This document shows positions 56,440 through 64,000 of a DNA stretch of 64,000 nt, piece after piece. The notes beneath the pieces are model-generated. The model searched no databases, was not told the DNA's origin, and was given only the letters and a program-made list of their open reading frames with translations. The DNA is from Microstegium vimineum (taxonomy: Eukaryota; Streptophyta; Magnoliopsida; Poales; Poaceae). The position numbers were made by a program, and so were the translations under genes. The DNA is taken from positions 3,188,676 to 3,252,675 of the forward strand of contig CM039126.1 in the NCBI GenBank assembly GCA_022036555.1, in the 5' to 3' direction. Positions within the stretch are counted from its first letter, which is position 1. Every line of letters starts with the position of its first letter.

Positions 56440-59385
56440 ATGGGAGATGACCACGAGGAACCAAGGTTAGTTTTTCCACCTTTGCTTCATGGACGACGTA
56501 GAAGGTTCTACCTCACAAAGATCGGAGTCGTTGGAATGCAACATTGAGATGTTTTTGATTTTTCCTTGTTTGTAGGGGTGTCCGAGTCCTAGCGGTATGG
56601 AACTACGATGCCGTCGAACGTGCCATACGGCAAGCTGCGGACAGGACATGGCTACATATCTTCCAACCAGAGGTTGGTACCGTGTTTAGCTCTACACAAG
56701 AGGGCTACGAGTTTTACAATATGTTTTCTTGGGAATGCGGGTTCAACATTAGATTTGGTCGCTGCCGTGAAAACAAAGAAGGCCGTCGAAGAAAACAAGA
56801 CATTGTGTGTGCTTGTGAGGTACAATTTTTCTCTCGTGCATGTGTTTGTACATTTGTGTTTCGGATATGATGACCAATATCCGTAATACCCTTGAACGAT
56901 TTGCTTCCCTTGATGCTAGGGGAAGGATGTTGCGGACAACTCACGATCTATTAGGACCGGTTGCAGGGCAATGATCAGGTTGTTGCGCGCAGATGACGAG
57001 AGTTGGTACATTAGTAGGGTAGTAGAGGAACATAATCACCAGTTGTCTGAATCTATAGGCGAGCGTAGGCAGTGGAATTCTCATAATAGGATAGATGAGG
57101 TGACCAGGGACTTGGTGCGTCATCTAAGAAACAACAATGTTCAAATTTCACGTGTCTGTTCCATACTTGGGACTCTGCGTGGTTCGGGAGATTATGTCCC
57201 GTTCCGTAGGCAATCTATACGTTCACTGTGTGGTAGGCTCGCGCAGGAATCTATCGAAGGAGATATGGAGAAGACAGTGAGTTTGTTCGCAGAGATGAAG
57301 AGAAATGACCCGGGATTGGCTGTACATGTAGATCTCGACGAAGATAAAAGGGTGAGGTCTTTGTTGTGGTGCCATGGTGGAGGCCGTCAGAATTATCGTT
57401 TCTTCGGAGATGTGGTTACATTTGACACGACTTATAGGACAAACCTCTATAACCTACCATTCGGATTGTTTGTTGGTGTTAACAACCATTTTCAATCGAT
57501 CGTGTTTGGAGCGGTTTTGCTTACAGAAGAAACCACTGGTGCCTTCCAGTGGTGTTTCAGGACTTTCGTTGAGACTATGGGTACGACACCTACTACAATG
57601 CTTACAGGTATTATGAGTTTTTACTATTATTTTCTTGTGTGCAACGTTCGGAATGAAAAAAAGACCAACTTTGGTTTTTATTTTGCAGACCAATGTTAGG
57701 TGATGAGGGCTGCAATATCTTCAGAATTGCCAAGCACTCGACACAGGTGGTGCAAATGGCATGTGCTACGAAGGGCTAAGGAGTCTCTCGGTTCTATTTA
57801 CTCGAAGAACAACAGCTTCAAAAGAACACTGCACGAACTGCTTGATGAAGTAGTTTCGTCAGTAGAATTCGAGGATAGGTGGTCCCAGATGACTGAAAAA
57901 TACGATTTGGAAGGAAATTCTTTCCTACGAAGGGTTTTTTTCAATAGGGCTATCTGGGCAAAACCATATTTTACTGAGACATTTTGTGCTGGTATGACTA
58001 GTACGCAGCGTAGCGAGAGCATGCTGAAGACTTACATTTCTCGCTCAGCGCCGATGCACTTGTTCGTCAAGCAGTACAACCGCATGATAGTTGATAGAGA
58101 AGGAGACGAGTCTAAGGAGGAGCATGCTACAAAACAAGTAAGCTACTAACTGTGTAATTCTGTTTTTTGGTATTCCCTATAATATATAAATAAATCATTG
58201 AAGTTGATTGTTTGTTGAAGATTGCTAGGCAACTCAGGATTGGAGTGCCAATCGAGAAAGACGCATCACTCATCTATACGAGACAAATATATGAAAGATT
58301 TTCAAAGGAGCTGTTTAAGGCGGGTGCATTTACTTGCTCTGATGGTGGTGATGAAGGTATCTACAGGTTGGAGTTGTTGAGTGGCCACGCTGATCTTGGT
58401 AAGAGTGAGTACCAAGTTGTTGTAAGCCCAGACGGCTCTAATTATTTGTGTGAGTGTAAGATGTTTGAACACTCGGGCATACCTTGCAGGCACGTACTAA
58501 AGGTAAGTAGAATTTGAGTTTTTGGCGTAACACGTCTTCTTTTTGCATTCCTGTTACAAATAATACTTAACGTGTGGCTTATTATTGCTGGTTTGTTTCC
58601 CCACAACTCTAGTTGCTGGTGCATACAGGAGTGGACAGACTTCCGAAAGGGCTAGTGTTGAAGAGATGGACTAGGGATGCTAAAGATACCACTGAAGGAC
58701 CTTCAAGCATAGGGTTAACGAATGGGTACATGTGCCGCGAGACCATGCGTACGTGCAGTCGGCGGCTATGGAGCTGGTCAATGTTTGTACGGTGTCTCGT
58801 CAGGCGTTTGAGGTAGGACTTGACTTCATATCTAGAGCGAAAGAAGCCGTTGGAGCCATTACAGTAATAACTCCTACGGATGAAGTTAACAATGTAACTG
58901 GGGCAAACAACGATCAATTGTTGGTCGGTGGCGGTGAGTCTGTTTTGGAGGACATTGCAACCGCTGTTGCACCGAATCGTGTCCGTTCTAGGGGTAGGCC
59001 AAAAGAAGCGAGATTGACATCTCCTATAGAAACGGCAAGTGGCAAGCGGAAACGCAATGTCGCTACTGGTATTGAAGTGGACACGCCTGTGTGCATCGAA
59101 ACGATAAATGTTGTTGGCCCATCGACAAGGTCGGCAACGAGACAGAAACCAGCTAAGTGTCGTATCTGCTCTTCGCCAGACCATTTTGCACACAATTGTG
59201 CTAATAACAATGTGGCAGAGAAGACTGTGCAAACCAGAAAATGCCATCGGTGCGGTGAAGAGGGACACTACAGAAGCACGTGTGGGCGGAAGTCTACGTA
59301 TTCGCCCACCAAATGGAGATTGTATTTGTGTGTCATATTTGAGTATATGTATATTGGTTTGGTTATCCTTGTGTGTATTCAATAA
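56440..59385 (+). pseudogene. FAR1-type Mutator-like transposase with SWIM and CCHC fingers; nonsense codon and frameshift
   Basis: Exons (approximate): 56440-56467, 56576-56819, 56920-57609, 57689-58137, 58221-58502, 58614-59385. A FAR1 DNA-binding domain opens the protein (QEGYEFYNMFSWECGFNIRF, then RTGCRAMIRLL and VVEEHNHQL). A MULE transposase domain follows, with aspartates in DVVTFDTTYRTNLYN and MLTDQC and the late glutamate in STQRSESMLKTY. A SWIM finger (CECKMFEHSGIPCRHVL) comes next, then two canonical CX2CX4HX4C knuckles (CRICSSPDHFAHNC, CHRCGEEGHYRSTC). TAG at 57697-57699 interrupts DQC-MRAAI, where the family has glutamine (CAG). Near 58725 one base is missing between GLTNG and VHVPRDHAYVQ, beside a GGG run. 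The enzyme would cut and paste the element's ends. Co-oriented with the B3 gene and the Ulp1-like gene. Confidence 0.85.
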
Positions 59386-60115
59386 AATGTTGATGATTAC
59401 TAGTCGAACTCAAAGTTTACATTATTATTAAAAACAACTACTAGTACTGCTACTTTTCGCGATGTCACAAGAGTTTTGCGTGTTTGGTATTAAGAAAATA
59501 ACTAAGTTTATTGACATACATTGACCTATCTCTCGGTTTTTTGAAACAACATACCCAACACAACTCACAGCTCACCTCACTCAGGCACACACACTGGTAG
59601 AATCGTTCATCACATGGATCCCAAACACGCACACAGTTGGGCAAAATTCAGTTATTGAAAACCGAATTCCTTTCTTCCACAACGAATAAGTGGTCCACAC
59701 CCTGACAAAAATGTACATGGGCATGGTGTGTGCGCGTTTGCAAACTGCAACATGTCTGGTGCACATGAAAATGTGTTTTTATATGTGCACTGCAGCACCT
59801 GTATGAAAAATGTGGTCCATGTATATTGGCAGGTTTTTCAAGCGCCAGAGGCTATGTTCAGAAAAGCCATGCACAGTTTTTTTTCCAACGCTTAAAAAAA
59901 GGAGGCCTACTAATATCACAAACAACAGCCCTTTCGTGACGCGGTATAAGTAGACGTCCTTCTGTCCTTGTATGATTTCAGTTAAGCCTGTATACTGCGA
60001 CTATCGATCAAATAGGTACGCAAAAGAAAAATATGTTTTCTGTATGGTTTGTGCTTTAATAGTTTGCTTGTTTAAAAAACAAACACGGCTTGACTGTCTC
60101 TTTTGTTTACAGAAG
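59386..60115. other. Spacer between transposase and Ulp1-like gene
   Basis: No gene is seen. An acceptor-like TTTGTTTACAG at 60102-60112 precedes the next gene's ATG, so part of this may be its leader and leader intron. Confidence 0.45.
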
Positions 60116-63100
60116 ATGAGCCGCATACCGGTACGCACTTTGATGTGGAATGGGCATGGGAAAAGGAATCAACGTGAAAGTACACAAAATACATCGCCAC
60201 TCGGGCAACCGATCTACGAAGGTGCCGGCTACTCTTTTGGGAACCCAGAGGTATTTGGTGAATTGCATGATATAGTAAAAAAATTCAGTGAAGACCAATT
60301 GAATCTTTTGGATAGCACCGGTTTTGGGTTGTTTGCGCGTTGTAATATTACAACCAAATTTGATTGACAAGTCTTTTTGCACATGGCTTCTGGGAAGAGT
60401 CGACTCCGCAAAACAATGCATAAACTTATCTAGTGGGGGAGCCTTAAGATTTACCCTAAGGATGTTAATCGTGTTTTTGGTGTACCAGACACTGGTAGAG
60501 TCCCGTGGCATTGTAGCTTAGACAAAACAGCAAAGACCATAGATGGCATACAAAAGAAGTTTGGTGTGGTGGATGGTCGTTCTTCATGCATTGCTGCTGC
60601 TGAGTTGTTCTTGAGAAGAAGTTCATCTGAAAAAGGTTCCATTGACGATGAGTCGTTCAAGGTAGCATTCGTAGTTTATGTTATGGGTGTGATCTCTGAT
60701 CCTAGAAGGTCAACACATTATGAGAGCCAGAATTTTTTGCCTGCTCTACGCAAAATTGAAGAATGTTCGTTGTTCAACTGGGCAAGATGTATTTTCGAGG
60801 ATGTGATGAGCATGTGCCAGGATGCTCAGGTAGACGCCAAAAAGAAGCTAACACCCTGCCCACCAGCTGGTTGTTTGCTGTTCTTAGTGGTACGTGATTT
60901 CATTTTAGTAAAAATAATATCTTGATTGTTCGATGGTCCATTGCTGAAGTATGGTAATTTTGTTTCACCAGATATTTTACCTAGACAACATGGACTACCG
61001 TGAGAAGTGAGTTCAAAGCTTAAAGGTACCAAGATTGACTGAATTCAGTGATGATGTTATATCGAGTCTTGTAGCTGCAGACTGCATGGGCCTTAAAGGA
61101 GTTCCTCCATCTCGTGTTTTCGGTGCCGGAAAGGTTACTAGCATGATAAAGAAATATTTTGGTACTGTCTATTAAAATATCATGTAATTGGTTTTAACTA
61201 ATGTGATGTGCATCATGTCTCCTCACCCAACAGCCGCGGCCTGTTTCCTCGGTTGTGTACACAAGAGTGGCGATTTCTGGCGCTGTTACAAGGGATAACA
61301 CGGCCGATGGTGTAGTTGGTGGTACAGATAATCAGGAAAATTCGAACTGCGGGGTATGTTATTTATACTGGTTATTTACTCATCCGCATGCGTCATTTTT
61401 GTTGCAGCTGACGTGCAACTTCTACGTTTTTTACTACAGATTGATATGTACACCAAGGTTGTTGTGAAAGCTTATAAAGCCAAATGTCTTAAGCATTTAA
61501 CTACCGCGAAGTTGGCTATTGATCTAGAAACAGATGACTTGGTCCGACAGCTTAGTCGCCCTAGCATCGCCAGGCGTGGTTCCATCGTTTCGTCTAGTGC
61601 TGCGGCGACAGAGTTTGAAGATATGGCGAAATCCGGAACACTACTGCCTAAATGCAGTCCCAAAGAAGGTATCGTCAAAGGCAGTTTTTGTATATACAAA
61701 TTTGTCACGTCGCTTTTGTCATTTACTATCGCCTTTGTTTTTTCAGAAGTATTTTCTGAAATGATGCCTAGTGCCAACGCTCCTTTATGTACAACAAGTG
61801 CCAACCTGAATGTACGAGGTTTCAGTAGTAAACTGACATTGCCGTCGGCCAGTCCGCCTAAGAAAACAAGACGGAAACAGCTACAACGACACCCACTTTC
61901 TGATATTACCAGTATTACGACATCTTTTGAGACAGCTAACCGTGCTATAAACATGATTGACTTGACTGCGGAGGCTGTACAAAGCAATGGTTCAAATGCA
62001 GCCAATTACCGACGTTTGGCGTATCCAGGTTCCTTTAGTAAACCAACATGGAAGGCGAAGGATGGACAGCTGAAAAGAAACTTTGTGTACGCTAGCGCGT
62101 TCTACAAATGGGTGATGGAGGCCCGTAACGTTACAGACAGGTATTAACGTACCCCCCCTATCTTGCTGGGATGTGCTTTGTGAAATTAATGATTAATGTA
62201 GTTACTATCTTGTTTTAGTTTATTTTTTTTTCGATTCTACACAACACATGGGTTGAGAATCACATGCCGAAAACTTTGATGCGGACTGGAAAGGAACTGG
62301 TTGATCAGCTAAGCCCTGGATGCCATCTGGATTGTGTTACTTTGGACACAATCATTAGGTCCATATACCATTTTGAGATTTCTAGTTCCAAAAACGTGTG
62401 GCGGCACCTCATTGAGACGGACTTCGCGGTAATGTTTTCGTTTGAGGCACCAAATGCTTTGTTAACACGAAATAAACTATTATGGTATTAGTGACAACCA
62501 TCCATTTTTTGTTCATGCAGTCTATGGTTCTAGCTAGCGATGACTACATTCGTTCAAATACAATCCAACGCCAATTTACCGGTGATCATATTGCACATGA
62601 TATGTCCCAGTGCCAACTGGTGAGTGTCTTACCGTAACACTTAATGAACTGAGTTATTTTGATTTGTTGCTGAAAAAATGTAATTTATGCAGATATTATT
62701 GCCAGCATTTATATCGGGGAACTGGGCTGGGGTGTGTTGGGACGTTAAGAGGAAACAAATCTCTGTTTATGCGCCTAGGCATCCAGTTGATCGATCAAAT
62801 GGTGCAGATTCCTGGGCCGTGCATTCAAAAGCAATTGACCTGCTTCATGACGCTATGCAGAAATGCATAAACGCGTTTTTCGTTGGTTGGACTGTGAGCT
62901 GGTCTAACTGGACTAAAGTTCTGCTACAGTGCTGCCCTTCTGATCGTTCGGTTACTTGTGATCCATGGTAATAAGACAACAAAACTGAACTTTCTAGTTT
63001 TATAGCGCAATATCCATTTGTACATAACTGATTTTTTGCTCCCCGAAAGGATGGAATCTGGTGTGCTATCTATACAGTTCCTGCGTTCGTTCGATGGCAT

Positions 63101-63357
63101 AAGCCACTCTGCTAGTTTGGATGAGGTACAGTTGTTTTTCTAATATGAATCGTAAATAAGTTATTTGAATTGATTTATTTACACTCCAATGTAAAAACAC
63201 AAAACAGGTTGGTGTGTCCACTATCGCGCGGGAGGGTCTCCTTTGCGATGCATTGCACCTCGACGGTAACAAATGGGGGTTCCAGCAGCATTTTTCAAAA
63301 CTTCCACCTAAGACCAGAGATGTAATGGGTTGCGTGCGTCGCAATTCTTCATGTTAA
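60116..63357 (+). pseudogene. Ulp1/C48 peptidase-like transposon gene with altered catalytic positions
   Basis: A multi-exon plus-strand gene. The N-terminal part has KSFCTWLLGRVDSAKQCINL, VFGVPDTG and IFYLDNMD, blocks that precede Ulp1 domains in grass transposon proteins. A linker follows (KKTRRKQLQRHPL region). The C48 domain spans about 62,260-63,120: WRHLIETDF, ILLPAFISGNWAGVCWDVKR, KQISVYAP and ESGVLSIQFLRSFDG. Compared with the Ulp1 pattern HW...D.........DS...(Q/D)CGVF, the histidine position is N, the aspartate position A and the cysteine position S. Frameshifts occur near 60364 and 60445, and TGA interrupts at 61008-61010. SUMO proteases of this type occur in Kaonashi-like Mutator elements. 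Here the product, if any, is unlikely to be a peptidase. Exon joins at 61,060-62,260 are not fully resolved. Confidence 0.7.
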
Positions 63358-64000
63358 CGTTTCCAAAATCATGTAAAAGTCAGGTTGAGAGTTGTGTGTA
63401 CTGTGCTGTTTCTATATTCTGTATCAGTGGATTTAACGCAAAAAGTCACCAGAGCGTACTCGACCATGTCGTTGTTGTTTTTTTGTTTCGTCAAAAATGT
63501 GCGGCAGTGGTAGTAAGAGAACGTAAAAAAGGGATTCGTATGTAAGAGAAGGGGGCGTGCGCATGCAGAATGGATTCGTTTTTTTCATCTCCACGCTGCC
63601 TGCGGACAGTAAGAAAAAGTTTCGCGTGATGGGCAACAGTCTTAAAGCATCAGTACTTCACGAGCGCCCGCTGCGGCGAATGACAATAGCCACGATGCCT
63701 ATGCCTACCCAGACACATGCACGGCCCGTCGACAAGGTTAGTATAAAAAAAGAGGAAATACTTCCATTGGGGATCAGCACAAGAAGCCGCTGCCACAGGA
63801 CCCCCCCCCCCCCCCCCCCCCCCAACACCCAAACCTCCCCCTCCTCGGCAGGAATGGATACATCCTTAGAGAGGGCGCTGGTGCCGGTGACGATGAAAAT
63901 GGTCATTGACGATGCAGTTTTGGGTGAGGGCTCGGCGAATTTGCTACGGGGCGGCTTACGGTAAGATATATACATTTCTATGGGTACTACATTTATGTTA
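63358..64000. other. Window end: poly-C tract and a possible first exon
   Basis: A run of 23 C lies at 63801-63823. An ATG at 63854 opens 35 codons (MDTSLERALVPVTMKMVIDD...) ending at a donor-like TTACG/GTAAGA at 63960. This could be the first exon of a further gene beyond the window. No element terminus is recognisable. Confidence 0.35.

Noticed and set aside
62260..63120. Active SUMO protease
   Set aside because: The His, Asp and Cys positions are N, A and S, and the upstream frame is broken.

Overview
This window is nuclear DNA of a grass (Poaceae), most probably a panicoid. The main evidence is a granule-bound starch synthase I (Waxy) gene with maize-like exon boundaries. Supporting evidence is GC-rich, alanine-rich monocot coding exons and typical grass MITEs (Stowaway, Tourist, hAT-like), a CACTA element, Mutator-like elements and LINE remnants. 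The genes are ordinary eukaryotic transcription units with introns. There is no operon structure, CRISPR array or plasmid feature.

Layout. 0.3-1.7 kb: a single-exon GPR107-like seven-transmembrane gene. 1.7-20 kb: intergenic sequence with MITEs, a LINE 3' end and a diverged tandem array at 15.2-16.3 kb. 20.2-23.6 kb: a three-exon NAC transcription factor of the secondary-wall (NST/SND) type. 23.6-28.4 kb: AT microsatellites and old MITEs. 28.4-34.0 kb: a CACTA-terminated element with an ATA target duplication. It holds PIF/Harbinger-type ORF1 and transposase plus a CACTA-type DUF4216 remnant. 35-38 kb: MITEs and two LINE fragments. 39.1-40.8 kb (minus strand): a two-exon GH17 beta-1,3-glucanase. 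42.9-44.0 kb: a foldback Mutator-like element with arms of about 330 bp and a near-perfect 9-bp target duplication. 46.2-49.3 kb: Waxy/GBSSI. 48.9-53.5 kb: a tandem duplication of the Waxy 3' end together with a small secreted cysteine-rich peptide gene (two intact peptide genes, one decayed two-exon Waxy tail, one lone intact terminal exon). 53.6-63.4 kb: a block on the plus strand holding a two-B3-domain gene, a small membrane ORF, a FAR1-type Mutator transposase with SWIM and CCHC fingers, and a Ulp1-like C48 gene. This block reads as one large coding Mutator-like element whose right end is not resolved.

A cross-cutting caution: single-base lesions, mostly deletions beside short homopolymers, break otherwise conserved frames in the GPR107-like, NAC, Waxy, FAR1 and Ulp1-like genes. 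The repetition across unrelated loci argues for residual sequencing error at least as strongly as for biology, so no 'broken gene' call here should be trusted before read-level checking. The host genes (GPCR-like membrane protein, wall NAC, glucanase, starch synthase, peptides) are neighbours by position and show no evidence of a shared pathway. The most unusual items are the B3/FAR1/Ulp1-like block, the Harbinger genes inside a CACTA shell, and the MITE-junction tandem duplication of the Waxy tail.
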